Source: Escarpia spicata
Lineage: Eukaryota > Annelida > Polychaeta > Sabellida > Siboglinidae
Assembly (NCBI GenBank): GCA_963995525.1
Contig: OZ023212.1
Location: 8,456,504-8,520,503, forward strand
Length of the DNA stretch: 64,000 nt
Reading direction: 5' to 3'
Position numbers and translations under genes: made by a program. This document shows, in pieces, positions 14,946 to 27,690 of this stretch; the first letter of the stretch is position 1, and each line of letters begins with the position of its first letter. Under the pieces are notes generated by a model, which worked only from the letters and a program-made list of their open reading frames with translations, did not search any database and was not told the origin of the DNA.

Positions 14946-16428
14946 CTCCACGTTCCGACGCCAATGCTTTTATTGGCCGTAACATCGTGGACGTTATGTC
15001 ATGTAAAATGTAACTATGAAGAAAAACGTACTGCAAATACACCCACAAGTGCCACAAGGATTATGTGCCGGCGCAACAAATTGTGTTATTACACCATCTT
15101 CTGAACACATTCCCAGGTACAATGAAGTCATCTAGCTACAGGCAAGTCACTGCTTTCGGGAAGGAGGTGGAGAAGCTGCGACAACATGCAGAGGCCTTGG
15201 GGGAACAGTTATGCTACAATACTTGCAATCTGGTAAAAGGAGCAGGAGATTTGTTTTAATGATATAACTTCCAAGATGAACGTTCCACCAAACGCTACCA
15301 TGCTTACGCCGTACAGACGTTATTCTGAAGACGCACCGAGCCCTTAAAAACATGAAATGAGAAAGGCCCATCCTTCCCGCCCATGCATGGGGAAAAAACA
15401 AACCGGGCACTGTTCTTCGGACGTCACTTAAAAATAAGCCGGAGGAAAGGGAGCATGCTAGTTAAGACTTTGCAAATGGACTGCCACAAGCAGCATCTGG
15501 CAGGACAAGACAGGTCAGGACGGTCGTCATCAGTTAGAACGGACACATTTCCTATCAGGAAGTAACTTTGCGGTGAATAATGATAAGAAGAAGCAATTGA
15601 AGAATGAAAATACATTTGATCTTCAATACCTGCATGCTAAATTGTGCGATGGAAATCCAAATACAAAAATCATATCTTGCTTGTTTTGTCAGCCAGTACC
15701 GAACCCTGGTGTTATTGTACGCTTCAAAAGCATTAATATGTGCTTATGTAATATGCAACAAAATATTCCTCTGAAACTAAGATCCAACAGACAGCTGTGA
15801 CACGTTTGACAAGTTAATGTCAACGGATCCACAAACTCTGGATTCACAGTGATATATACATATATAATTACATCTCTACCTGTGATATGTAATTGGCACA
15901 GCTCCAGATAAAATCGAAACAGTCGCATGAGCATGCCTAGATCCCTTCAAAAAAGCATACATAGAAATTATATTTGATTCAGTTGTCAGGAAAACCAGTG
16001 TTCTTTGAGTCAGTTCTGTCCAACCCGTGCACAGCGTCATCGCAGTGTCCAGCGTCATCAGTTGTTAGCAGTCATGCATGGCCTATTTTTGAGTGTTATT
16101 TGTTGATTTTGTGTCGTTAATATCACGATTGGTCAATATTTTATAAACATCAGCATTGATACAGTAGATTGGTGTACATCGAGTAACCGTCAAACATGTT
16201 GTGGATCAGATTATTATACAACATGCGTACATAAATATGTAATGAAGAACCATTTAAGGAAGTGAACTAATAAAAAACAATACAAACTCCATGAAGAATA
16301 ATGGCACTATCTAACAATAGCTGTATTGCGTGACCAGCGTCATCCAGGTATATTCATTGATTAGCTCGCACTTTACTTAGTTCCAATCCGCGGACACATA
16401 TCACAGTTAGCATAGACAAAGATAACTG
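14946..16428. other. no gene recognised
   Basis: Intergenic. Holds three copies of the CCAGCGTCATC motif near 16029-16345. No supported gene. Confidence 0.35.
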
Positions 16429-18900
16429 ATCAGTGTTACTGATTATGTTTCAGTTATACTTCCAAACTCTACAGAGTATGGGGAGAGAGGACCACAAGTT
16501 TTTAGTTTTAGTTCAAGATACATTCCTTTCTCAACATGTGCTAGAACCAACCAGGGGTGAGAATGTGTTAGACATAGTTTTGTCCTCACAGAATGAATTA
16601 GTTGACAATGTCAAGATATGTGAGCCACTGGGGAGTAGCGATCATAACCAGATACATTTTACCATCAAAGTAAAATCAGAAAGGATTAGCAAAAAGCAGT
16701 ATAGGAGAAATTTCCACAAAGGAAGGTATAAGGACATGAGGAAATATTTAGCAAAGATAGACTGGAATAAGACACTGAAAAATAAGACGGCAACAGAATG
16801 CTGGAATATATTAAAGAGTGAAATTAAGTGCATAATCGATAAATTTGTACCCTTCAAAAAACAAGGAAAACGGTCCAAAAAGAAACACTTATCGAAAGAA
16901 GCCATTAGAAAAATTAAGTATAAACAAATGATGTGGAAGTCATATAGATGTTCTGGAAATGATGAAGACTACAACATTTATAAAGAAGCACTTAACCAAG
17001 CTACAGCTGAAATTAGAAATTCAAAGAGAAGCTATGAACAACAATTAGCTAGTAATATACAACATGACAGCAAGAGTTTTTATGCGTATGTTCGAAGCAA
17101 ACAAAGAGTTGAAAATAAGGTCGGTCCTCTAGAAGATAGTGCTGGAAATATAATATCAGAGGGATTCATAATGGCAGAAGACCTGAATGAGTACTTTAGT
17201 TCAGTGTTTACCAGGGAAGATATTAGTTCACTGCCAATACCAGAGGCTAAGTTCAAGGGGGCAGATTCAGACTATTTAGGACAATTAATTGTAACCCCGG
17301 AAATGGTAGCTAAGAAAATAAGGGCTATGAAGGATAATAAATCACCTGGAGTGGATGGTATTCCACCCAAACTACTATTGGAAATTGTAGAACAAATTAG
17401 CATACCACTTGCAACAGTTTTCAACTTGTCATTAGAAGAGGGAGTGGTTCCTTTAGAATGGAAAGAAGCAAACATTATACCGTTATTCAAAAAAGGTTCG
17501 AGAAACAAGTCAGAGAACTATAGACCAGTGAGTTTAACATCAGTGATTTGTAAATTATTAGAAAGACTAATTAAAGATCACATGGTGGATTTTCTTGTTA
17601 AACAAAACTTGATAAACCCATCTCAACATGTTTTTTTTAAAGCGAGGTCATGCTTAGCATATATGTTATGTTTTTTGGAAGACATCACTAAGTGGGTAGA
17701 TGAGGGGTCACCAGTAGATATCGTCTACTTAGATTTTCAAAAAGCTTTTGACAAAGTACCACATCAAAGATTACTGCTTAAACTAAAGGAAATGGTATAA
17801 TAAACTGGATAGAACAATGGCTGATTGACAGAAGACAACGTGTAGTAGTTGATGGGGAGGCTTCAAACTGGAAATCGGTATTGAGTGGGGTACCACAGGG
17901 ATCAGTATTAGGTCCTATATTATTCTTAATATACATCAACGATTTGGATGATGAAATAACAAGCAAGGTGTTGAAATTTGCGGATGATACAAAAGTGTTT
18001 AGAAGGATTAAAAGTGATGGAGATAGACAGCATTTACAAGATGATCTTGACAGGTTGATCAAATGGTCTGAAAAGTGGCAAATGATGTTCAATTTTGGGA
18101 AATGTAAATGCCTCCACATAGGACATGGGAACGAAGAGGTAGAATATACAATGGGGGGTACTGTACTAAGTACTACTGTAAAAGAAAAGGACTTAGGGTT
18201 AACCGTTAGTGCTGATATGAAGATTTCAGAGCAGTGCGGAATTGCAGCTTCAAAGGGAAATCAAATCCTTGGATTAATTAGGCGAAACATAACGTATAAG
18301 GAAAAAGAGCTAATAATACCGCTGTACAAAACAATAGTTAGGCCTCATTTAGAATATTGTATTCAAGCGTGGAGGCCATATCGCAGGAAGGACATAGATA
18401 TGCTAGAAAGAGTGCAGAGGAGAGCAACTAAAATGATACCAAATCTGAGGGATCTTAGTTATGAAATACGCCTAAAAAAATGCGGTTCAACAACACTAGA
18501 GACCAGGAGATTGAGAGGAGATCAGATAGAAGTGTTTAAAATATTGAACGGTTATGAAAATATTGATAGAAATATGTTTTTCTCAGTTAAGAAAGATAGA
18601 AGGACTAGAGGACATGATCTTGCATTAGCAAAGGAGCAGAGTAGATTGGATATAAGAAAGTTTTCATTTTCACAAAGGACTGTAAATGAATGGAACAGAT
18701 TACCTGCTGATTGTGTGGGTGCTAGTAGCGTGAATATGTTTAAAAATAAAATTGACACATACCTCAGACGGGCGGGATACACATAGATAAAAAGGTCGGA
18801 CTCTCGATAAGCCAAGGGCTTCCTTGTCCACCTGCTACCTAGAGTTAATTCTCTGGGTGGCAATCTTGTTAAATCTTGTTAAATACGTTGCTGAAAGAGC
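16429..18900 (+). mobile_element. CR1-like LINE, 5'-truncated
   Basis: The segment carries the tail of an apurinic endonuclease domain, a whole reverse transcriptase region, and a 3' UTR that closes with two tandem copies of AATCTTGTT (18862-18885), as CR1/L2-group elements often end. The 5' part (most of the endonuclease and any ORF1) is missing, so this is a dead truncated copy. The 3' UTR text GGACTCTCGATAAGCC recurs in diverged form at 33773. Confidence 0.85.
16433..18786 (+). pseudogene. LINE polyprotein: endonuclease tail plus reverse transcriptase, one frameshift
   Basis: Frame one (16433-17800) begins inside the endonuclease, ending with the SSDHNQIHFTI block. It then contains a linker, RT finger motifs (NYRPVSLTSVICKLLERLI) and RT motif A (VYLDFQKAFDKVPH). 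It stops at 17800, where one G appears lost from what would read ATGGGTATA. A second frame resumes at once with NWIEQWLIDRRQ and holds motif B (GVPQGSVLGPILFLIYINDL), motif C (FADDTKVF) and the long thumb and C-terminal region, ending at TAG (18784-18786). The block HVFFKARSC is altered from the usual HGFRKGRSC. Aside from the frameshift the frame is well kept, suggesting a fairly young insertion. CR1 or a close relative is the best guess; L2 is the alternative. Confidence 0.85.
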
Positions 18901-19329
18901 TGCAGTAATTTCTTTCCATGAAACAACACAATACTATAATAATCACCAAGGTATCCATGAGGGAAACAAAATGTTTCCAAGTCAAATGCTATCTTGTACC
19001 CCGTGATTCTCATTAAACGGCATATATGCTAGATGATTCAAAACTATTTTTCCGTTTACATGTAATTTAAAATGCTCATCGATAACGCTGGACACACAAT
19101 GAAAATCAAAGTTGACTTCAAGTAGTTGTCATAACAAAAGTAACCCATATTACTTTGAACTATTTATGGAAAGTGTAGGTCTTTACATATACAATGAGAA
19201 ATTATCACTTAACTGCTTAGAAGCAAACATTTATTTTTGGACCTACAAATTCTCATTTGTACATTTTTGGGACATTGGCCCAAGTGCTTGCAAAGGTGCA
19301 ACATTAGGCAGAGGTACATGCGTACATAC
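18901..19329. other. no gene recognised
   Basis: Contains one reverse copy of the CCAGCGTTATC-type motif at 19081-19097; otherwise unremarkable. Confidence 0.35.
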
Positions 19330-19335
19330 ATACAT

Positions 19336-19662
19336 ATAAACACACACGCAGACGCACACGCGCACATGCGCACACACGCACACGCGCACACACGCACACA
19401 CGCACACACGCACACACGCACACACGCACGCACGCACGAACACACGCACGCACGAACACGCGCACGCGCACGCGCACGCGCACGCACACGCACACGCACA
19501 CGCACACGCACACGCACACGCACACGCACACGCACACGCACACGCACACGCACACGCACACGCACACGCACACGCACACGCACACGCACACGCACACGCA
19601 CACGCACACGCACACGCACACGCACACGCACACGCACACGCACACGCACACGCACACGCAAT
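19336..19662. repeat. (CACACG)n satellite
   Basis: About 325 bp. Mixed CACG/CACACG units at the left become regular 6-bp CGCACA units at the right. RTRTRT and VRVRVR frames are artefacts. Confidence 0.97.
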
Positions 19663-20618
19663 TAGACGTGCTGGGCAGGCAGAAGAATCTGTCGCTGTCT
19701 AACGAAATTGAACAACGGAGACAAATCACTGCGTCGACCGCATAATAGAGCAAATGAATAACCGTTACACTCGGTGGGCCGTTGTCTCGAAATGAAACTA
19801 ATTTCAGAAGCTGCATTATTTAAAAGGTTAAACACCTACTACACCCAGTGGACAATATTGGCGGTTCTCCAACTTGTTGACACGCATGCTCACATACAGT
19901 CGGTGTAGTAAGTTCAAATTCAATTCACCCTCAATAACACCACGGTAGTATTTTGAATTTTCTCTCCAACCACTCATTGCGTTAAGTTCAAAGTTGCTAG
20001 TTTTGATCACATGTGTGCTGTTATCAAGTGTAATCATGTTGTTTTGTTGCAGTTAGAGCTATTGTTACATGTTAACAGCCCACGTGTGTTACAACCAGGC
20101 TTTGTTAAAGCAAGGTTTACATGCGAGAATACCGACTTAACATGAGAAGAATGTTTTGTATTTAGGTAGACAACTCTTTAGAATGCTTTTGAACAGTGTT
20201 CAAAATACTTACTTAGTCTTTTGAAAGTCCTTCTCTTACGTACGTCTACCAGCTATTCAGAAACAACTATTTCTAGCAATGCGTATATAATCAATATATC
20301 TGAACACCAACCTCTGCTATACGATCATCTCCTAATGACTCCTCGTATATAACTACATTTGCCGCTGTTTAGTTGTCTTTCCCGCGAAGAATGGAGGAGT
20401 TAGGCGGGGAGATTGGTGGAAAGAGCAAACGGGATTGGAATGTAAAATTAAACAAGAACGAAGAAGACTGCATTGGGACGATTAAGTTAGGGAATATTTG
20501 GAGGGATTGGGAGAGGAGTGGAGAACGAGGGCGAAAGTAAAAAGGGGTGAAAACGGTTTGTGGAGAAAGCAGTGCAAGAACAGTGAGGGGGGAAACAGAA
20601 AACAGAAAACGAGGACCA
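19663..20618. other. no gene recognised
   Basis: Unique-looking intergenic DNA running up to the 48-bp array. Confidence 0.35.
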
Positions 20619-21186
20619 GTATCGAGGCCGGCTTCACCCCGGACATACAGGAACAATCGAGGACCAGTATCGAGGCCGGCCTCACCCCGGACATACGGGG
20701 ACAATCGAGGAACAGTATTGAGGCCGGCCTCACCACAGACATACAGGGACAATCGAGGAACAGTATCGAGGCCGGCCTCACCCCGGACATACAGGGACAA
20801 TCGAGGAACAGTATCCAGGCCGACCTCACCCCGGACATACAGGCACAATCGAGGAACAGTATTGAGGCCGGCCTCACTACGGACATACAGGGACAATCGA
20901 GGAACAGTATTGAGGCCGGCCTCACCACGGACATACAGGGACAATCGAGGAACAGTATTGAGGCCGGCCTCACCACGGACATACAGGGACAATCGAGGAA
21001 CAGTATCAACGCCGGCCTCACCACGGACATACAGGAACAATCGAGGAACAGTATCGAGGCCGGCCTCACAACGGACATACAGGAACAATCGAGGAACAGT
21101 ATTGAGGCCGGCCTCACCACGGACATACAGGAACAATCGAGGAACAGTATTGAGGCCGGCCTCACCACGGACATACAGGGACAAAG
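20619..21186. repeat. 48-bp minisatellite, about 12 copies
   Basis: The unit reads GAGGAACAGTATTGAGGCC, GGCCTCACCACGGACATACA, GGGACAATC. Each unit contains an internal dyad, GAGGCCGGCCTC. Because 48 is a multiple of three, one + frame reads through as 16-residue repeats (RNSIEAGLTTDIQGQS). The frame is open on both strands, and there is no flanking splice or domain evidence for coding. Confidence 0.95.
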
Positions 21187-21732
21187 AGGAGAACAACAAC
21201 TTTCCCTAAAAACATGAGTTTCAAGATTGATGATAAATGTGTTATGAAATCCAGACCATTGCGTTCGTTCGTGTTGACGAGTCGCAGTTTGTGGAGTGGC
21301 GAGTGATTGACTACGTAACCGGTAAAGAGGGAGCCACTTAGCAGACTTTGATTAACTGACAAAAACACGCGCGCGTCCGGTACATTGAAATTATACGCAC
21401 TTAATTGCGCTTCTATCATCGTTAGCATGCAGGGAACAATTAATGTTGCGCGACACGCGACCGATCCGCCAAGCCGAAGTGACGACTGTCTGTGTTCAGC
21501 CTGAACGCGTCGTGACACTGTGACTTGCACCTGTAGTTTCATTGTGTTACTTGATTGACCGAGCGACAGGAAGATGGATCGACGCTGAACTGTGAGGAAG
21601 TCTACTTTCTTGTTGTTGGTGTTGCTTTTTTCATGATGTTGTTGAAGTTCATAACGATGATGATGATGATTTTGATGATGTTGAAGTCGATCATCTCATC
21701 ATCATCATCATCAAGATCATGATGACATATAC
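21187..21732. other. no gene recognised
   Basis: Intergenic; ends in a GATGATGAT-rich stretch leading into the trinucleotide array. Confidence 0.35.
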
Positions 21733-21848
21733 ATGGTTGTTGTTGTTGTTGTGTTTATCGTTATCGTTGTTGTCGCCGTCGTAGTCGCCGTCGTCGTCGT
21801 CGACACAGTCGTCGCCGTCGTCGTTGTTGCCACCGTCGTCGCCGCCGT

Positions 21849-21889
<41 letters not shown>

Positions 21890-21972
21890 CCACCGTCGTC
21901 GTCGTTGTCGTCGCCACCGTCGTCGTCGTTGTCGTCACCACCGTCGACGTCGTCGTTGTCGTCGATGACGTC
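21733..21972. repeat. (GTC/GTT)n trinucleotide array
   Basis: About 240 bp of GTC and GTT codon-like triplets with occasional GCC and ACC. The poly-Val and poly-Thr frames come from the repeat. Confidence 0.95.
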
Positions 21973-22125
21973 ATCGTGGTTGCCTCTTATATTAACAGCA
22001 ACACGGGAAGACGCTCTATATTGGCTTTATTGGTTTGATATTTGCACTAGACTAAACAGTTGCTCTGAGACGGCGCCTGTTTGTTAAAGCACTGCAGAGA
22101 AGGTGGGTGGTGGGAAATGGGGGGT

Positions 22126-22742
22126 GGCAGGTGGGAGGTTGGTACTAGAATTGGTTCCAACTGGGAGGTTGGTACTAGAATTGGTTCCAACTGGGAGGTT
22201 GGTACTAGAATTGGTTCCAATTGGGAAGTTGGTACTAGAATTGGTTCCAACTGGGAGGTTGGTACTAGAATTGGTTCCAATTGGGAAGTTGGTACTAGAA
22301 TTGGTTCCAACTGGGAGGTTGATACTAGAATTGGTTCCAACTGGGAGGTTGGTACTAGAATTGGTTCCAATTGGGAAATTTGTACTAGAATTGGTTCCAA
22401 CTGGGAGGTTGGTACTAGAATTGGTTCCAACTGGGAGGTTGGTACTAGAATTGGTTCCAATTGGGAAGTTGGTACTAGAATTGGTTCCAACTGGGAGGTT
22501 GGTACTAGAATTGGTTCCAATTGGGAAGTTGGTACTAGAATTGGTTCCAACTGGGAGGTTGGTACTATAATTGGTTCCAATTGGGAGGTTGGTACTAGAC
22601 TTGGTTCCAACTGGGAGGTTGGTACTAGAATTGGTTCCAACTGGGAGGTTGGTACTAGAATTGGTTCCAATTGGGAGGTTGGTACTAGAATTGGTTCCAA
22701 CTGGGAGGTTGGTACTAGAATTGGTTCCAAGTGAGAGGTTGG
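22126..22742. repeat. 30-bp minisatellite, about 20 copies
   Basis: Unit GGTTGGTACTAGAATTGGTT plus CCAACTGGGA. Two main variants, CCAACTGGGAGG and CCAATTGGGAAG, alternate in part of the array. The unit is stop-free in one frame on each strand. No coding evidence beyond that. Confidence 0.97.
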
Positions 22743-23455
22743 CCTAAAAAATGGTGGCAGGAGAACTCTCAACAATGGTTGGAGATTTCCTATGTGAATT
22801 ACCTGTTTTGCCGTTATTTAAGCATCACAAAAGAAGGAATTCTAACCAGGTATTACTAGAAACCACGCAAAAGAAGCTGTTGTCACGCAGTTTGTTATGC
22901 CACAAACAATCCGTGAACACTCGTAGCAATTTTCCAAGAGAAGCAAAGAAAACATTTTCTTATTTATATATGACGTTATCTCTTTTCATAGATAATGAAT
23001 ACAATTTTTTTTAATTTTAACTACAATTACATATATATACAATTAGCAATTTATGACAGTTCGTTTATCGCGGTTTCAATTTCTATTTAATTATTTTGGT
23101 ATTTATATTATGGTATTTCATTGATTCCACCTAAAACGTCTGAATCCCTCTCATTTTCCCGATGCAGTATTCCTGCCCTCCCATGCACCGCGCAAGTATT
23201 TACATATCTTCCTAATAACCATCAAGTCTTCCACATTTGTAAACTTCTTCCGTCAATGTATCAACAGTGCAAACCGTTTGTAGTCCCTTGTGATGTGGTG
23301 CCAGCCATAGTAATCGGCAGCAATTGGTTTCCCGTTGTGGTTATAGGCCAAACAACTACCAATAGAAAACGAAATAAAGAAGAGAAAATGGCGGTGGATA
23401 GGACATACACCGAGGGAACCTGCAACTAACAGTATACAGCAAGCAATTACATTGA
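22743..23455. other. no gene recognised
   Basis: No supported gene; AT-rich centre around 22990-23110. Confidence 0.35.
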
Positions 23456-23598
23456 ACCCCCAGGGAAGACAAGAACAGGAGGACCCAGAAAAACCTGACG
23501 GAGAGACACGGAGAGCGAAAGAAAGAAGACGGGTTACATAGAGAGACCCAATCAAGTGAATCAGTTGTGGTTGGCCGTAGTTCTGGTGCATCATGCTA
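23456..23598 (+). mobile_element. RTE-like LINE C-terminal relic
   Basis: The + strand reads GGPRKT, a stop, then RRDTESERKKTGYIERP in one frame, and SVVVGRSSGASC in the next. This fits the worn tail pattern 'GRPRKTWRRxxExExKxxG...W..A...DR..WR..V.A.C' of RTE-type polyproteins. One stop and at least one frameshift are visible. Confidence 0.35.
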
Positions 23599-24650
23599 AA
23601 TACACGTTTTTCTCACATCTCTCAATTTAGGTACTACTAGCCCGGGTCCTAACTGACATTTGCTATATAGCATTTTTTTAATACGCTGCCTTTGGAACAT
23701 TGTAAGTCCATCTCCTTTATATCTTTGTTTCACGCGAGGCGCCAAGCTCCACTCGCATCTGTCTGTATGTACTCGCTCCCTTGTACCATTGGCCTCTAAT
23801 CTACCAACTGGCCATGTATGTGAAAAAAACACGGCGGTGCTTATTTTTAGTGTAGAATTTGAGTTGTCATCCATTCCCAGGTGGCGCCACTAAGATGCAT
23901 GCACATTCGTATGGTCATGGGAACGAGCTTAAGTTCGAAACACTGTAACGGTGACTGTTGTAATCTAGTTGTTGAACTCGCAGGGACGAGAGTCTGGCGT
24001 CGGATATATAGTTTGACGGTTACCGTCAGATGGCATCACTTCCTGATTTATAAAATCTGTTTTTACATGTACATGTTCTAAAATTAATGCTGTGATTATT
24101 ATAATAAGTTGTTTGGATAATGCAAATCGTTTGTAATAATTTTGTAGAAAAGGTACCCTAAAATAAGTGTCGGAATTTTTTTACTATTGTTTGATTTGAC
24201 CCAGCAATCGAAATGTTTTCGTTTGTAATTATGTTTTTATAGTTTTTGTCAAAATTTTAAGTTAGTTCGAATGCTTCATATACGTAGAACATGTTTATTC
24301 TTATTTGCTGAGTTAGCTAGACATTCAATACTCAGAGTAACGATTCATAATGACATTCATCACAGCGCCAAGACTGCTTTAGATCCAGGTCCTCTTGTGT
24401 GCCTGGCAAACGGTGCCGCCACATCGCAGAGCCTGGATAATCGAGGCTAAGTCCACACCAACTATCATACATATTATTCCAGTTGCCCCCACGATTCCTA
24501 CGTCACTGCTAGCATTTATGTTTCAGTAGAGAATGTGCATAAAAACTAGGAACTATCATGTTTGAGTCGTAGACCTAGGGACCTGGCAGAGACAGCGCCA
24601 TCTTGCGAATGAACCCATTATTATTTTGCTTCTGCAGTGTACGTGTGCAA
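23599..24650. other. no gene recognised
   Basis: No supported gene or repeat array. A minus-strand frame at 23596-23874 is open but carries no motif I know. Confidence 0.35.
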
Positions 24651-24654
24651 GTGC

Positions 24655-24760
24655 AAGTGCACGTGTGTGTTTTGTACGTTACGTATGCGTGTGCGTGTGC
24701 GTGTGCGTGTGCGTGTGCGTGTGCGTGTGCGTGTGCGTGTGCGTGTGTGTACATGTATGT
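24655..24760. repeat. (GTGTGC)n microsatellite
   Basis: About 65 bp of regular GTGCGT units (24686-24750) flanked by degenerate GT-rich sequence. Confidence 0.93.
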
Positions 24761-25224
24761 GTTTGTACGTGTGCGTGTGCGGTGGTATATGCGTCTGCGT
24801 GTGCGTGAATGCGTGCGTGCGTGTGTATCACCACAGAATACACCGAACTGCAGTTTTGGGACATAATAAATGTTACGCGTACTTGTCATTTTTGTCATAC
24901 TAGGCCTGTACCGGTCTTATTCTGCCTGTGCCTGAACGCGGCGGATCAAAGACCGGGCTATCGTTAAAGACTAAGTGAAATTAAATTATAAATGTCTTTG
25001 AAACTTCGTATACGTAAACGTAATACTCTCATCAAGTAATATGCCAAATATGAAGCCTGTTCATTGCGAACTAATGTCACTAAGCCTGCTCAAACGTAGT
25101 CATTTGCGTGTCACAGCCCGTCAGATGTTGCTGACGTCACCACAGGCAGGGCCGCTGAGCGCGCCCCATCTTTTAGCACGGTTAGCGGCGGTGCGGCCTG
25201 TTGCTTCAGACTGTACATGACATT

Positions 25225-25345
25225 GCAATCGCTGAATATAACATTTTTGATATCACCGTAAAGATAACATTCTTATCTACAAGTGTGTCGCTGGATGTTC
25301 ACAGAAATTGTGTTAACGATTTGAGTTACAACCACTTTAACTTTT
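25225..25345. repeat. dispersed repeat, copy 1
   Basis: Contains TATCACCGTAAAGATAACAT, then TTATCTACAAGTGTGTCGCT and GGATGTTCACAG. Two further diverged copies lie in the same orientation at 47520-47640 and 47685-47780. No coding capacity; probably an old transposon family. Confidence 0.55.
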
Positions 25346-25474
25346 TAAAGATGGTGTATGTAAATTGTAGAACATGAATAATATTTTCTTATTTGATAAT
25401 ATTGGCTATCATATATGTCACTTTGCCATTTTATATGTTATTCGATCAATTATGTTATCGGCATCGCCATAGTG

Positions 25475-25665
25475 TGTGTGGAATGGGTATAAAAAAAGTG
25501 AGTTGGAATCGGAATTGCCATACTGTGGGTGGAATCGGAATCAACAAAATTGTTGGAATTGGAAACGGAATTGGAATCACCATAGTATGGGTGGAATAGG
25601 AATCGCAATTGGAATCAAACAGGTTAGTTGGAATCTTAATCTGAATAGGAGTCGGTGAAATGGAA
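25475..25665. repeat. degenerate GGAATCGGAATTG-type repeat
   Basis: Imperfect, irregular repetition of GGAATCGGAATTG- and GTGGAATAGGAATC-like words over about 190 bp. Confidence 0.7.
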
Positions 25666-25669
25666 TCAA

Positions 25670-27136
25670 CTCCAGGTTTGAAGAGAAACAAAGAGCATTT
25701 TGGCGTCTAAAATTGTTAATAAAAGCTAACAATTAGCAGCAACAATCAATAATGTTATGCCAGCAGTTTACTAGAATAATCTTGTTGAAAATACATAATT
25801 TAAACTGCACGGATAGCACTACTATGATAGAATGCCTGACGTCACCAATGCTCAATCTTCCCAATTCGCCAGTCGCCAAACTGGGAATATGACTCTAATT
25901 TGCGTCGCCGAATTTGTTTTGGCGTTGCAACCACAACAAATAATGATTACGTTTATTGCATATAAATTGCTTAATCGCAGATTGTAAACCGTTAGCCAAC
26001 GGTATTCATATCACGGCCAATATATCCTGATCACCTGCATAAATCCATATCTAGTCAGTGTGAAATATTAGCACCCAAAGTCGCCGATGAAAGAGCGAAT
26101 CAAAATGACTTGAATAGATTAGCGTCAATACTTCTCATTTAACCCGACGGTTCTGAAATCTGTTTGTCGCCTTTACAAATACTCGGAGTATGATAATCGC
26201 TGCCACATCGGCTTTCGACTGAGGCTCAAAGTATAGTAGATATCTTGCTATGACTACAAGGAACACGCTGGGGCTTGGTCAAAATGTATATTCGATGTTC
26301 CTTGTATGCATTGATTCATAAAGCACAGCAGACAGAAAGTGGGTGCCAGGTTGTTACTCTTAAAATGGCGTTCCTTATACTAGGTGTCCTTACTGTAACA
26401 GAACAGCTATTGATTTGCATTCGCCTTATGTCATGGTATTGACATTCTTATGAAATGTCCTCTTCTGATTGTGTTTTAAGACTATGGTGAGGAACTCAAC
26501 CAGTCAGGTACCAGAAGTAGAACGGGAACCTCTTTCAACAATGGGAAAGTTATTTCTGCGTTTTTTGTAAGCGAAAAAATACCATGTCATTATCGCCGCG
26601 TCTGTCACTGATCAACACAACACGAACAGCGTGCTGTGTATTGCGCAATCAAACCCACATTCCTGGCAGTGTATTAATGCCCTCCACACGCACGCTTTCG
26701 CATTTGCTAATAACTGCCTCGTAAATTCCAGCCTGCTCCTAATATTTATTTTAGAGATTTGCAGAGAAATTCAAACCATGACTAACTATCAACTCAGTCA
26801 CCAGTGGACACTACCAGTGGACATTCTGTTGTTGTGCACAATGCATACCCCAGTTGGTATTTTCAAACGGTATCTAGGATTCGCTAGTATCTACATTGTC
26901 TGTAGGCTGCTGTACTGTTTGTTTCATTCATACTTGTGCCAATTTACACGTATCTGAACACTTTCAAACGAGTGGCTGCTGGACAAGCCATAGTGGGTGA
27001 CATGAAAGTTAAATATTCATTAATATCACATTCCCTACTGTTGCTGGTACTAGTAATTAATAAAATTATGTTAACGCAGTTGAGCTAATTCAACTAACAT
27101 TTGAAATTAGGTTTAGCGCTAAATCGGCCTCAATCT
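25670..27136. other. no gene recognised
   Basis: No supported gene. The frame at 26631-26957 has no recognised motif. Confidence 0.35.
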
Positions 27137-27690
27137 AATGGCCGGTAACATCGGCTACACGCTAAGGGTCGGAAATATCGGCTACACGCTAATGACCGGT
27201 AACACCGGCTACACACTAATGGTCGGTAACATCGGCTACACGCAAAGGGTCGGTAACATCGGTTACATGCAAAGGGCCGGTAACATCGGCCACACGCTAT
27301 TGGCCATTAACGTCGGACACACGCTAACGGCAATAACTTCTGTTACACGCTTACGGCCAGGAACATCGACTACACGCTAATGGCCAGTAACAACCATAAG
27401 CTAAGGGCCGGTAACATCGGCTACGCGCTATGGGCCAGGAACATCGACTACACGCTATGGGCCAGGAATATCGGCCACACGCTAAGGGTCAGAAACATCG
27501 TCCATACGCAAAGGGCCGGTAACATCGGCTATGCGCTATGGGCCAGTAACATCGACAACACGCTATGGGCCGGTAACATCGTCCACACGCTAAGCCTAAG
27601 GGCCGATAATATCGTCTACACGCTATGGGTCAAAAACATCGGCCGCACGTTAATGGACAGTAACATCGGTAAACGCTAATAGATCTGTAA
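27137..27690. repeat. 27-bp minisatellite, about 20 degenerate copies
   Basis: Unit GCCGGTAACATCGGCTACAC plus GCTAATG. Copies are diverged and a few have length changes. One + frame reads 9-residue repeats (GNIGYTLRV) before breaking at 27380. Confidence 0.93.

Noticed and set aside
20369..21217. Long repeat proteins over the 48-bp array on both strands
   Set aside because: Open because the unit lacks stops and is a multiple of three; no splice sites, signal peptide or domain beside it.
20619..22742. CRISPR-like regular arrays
   Set aside because: Units are contiguous with no unique spacers, and the genome is animal.
22047..22775. Repeat protein over the 30-bp array
   Set aside because: Same reason; both strands are open and neither shows coding flanks.
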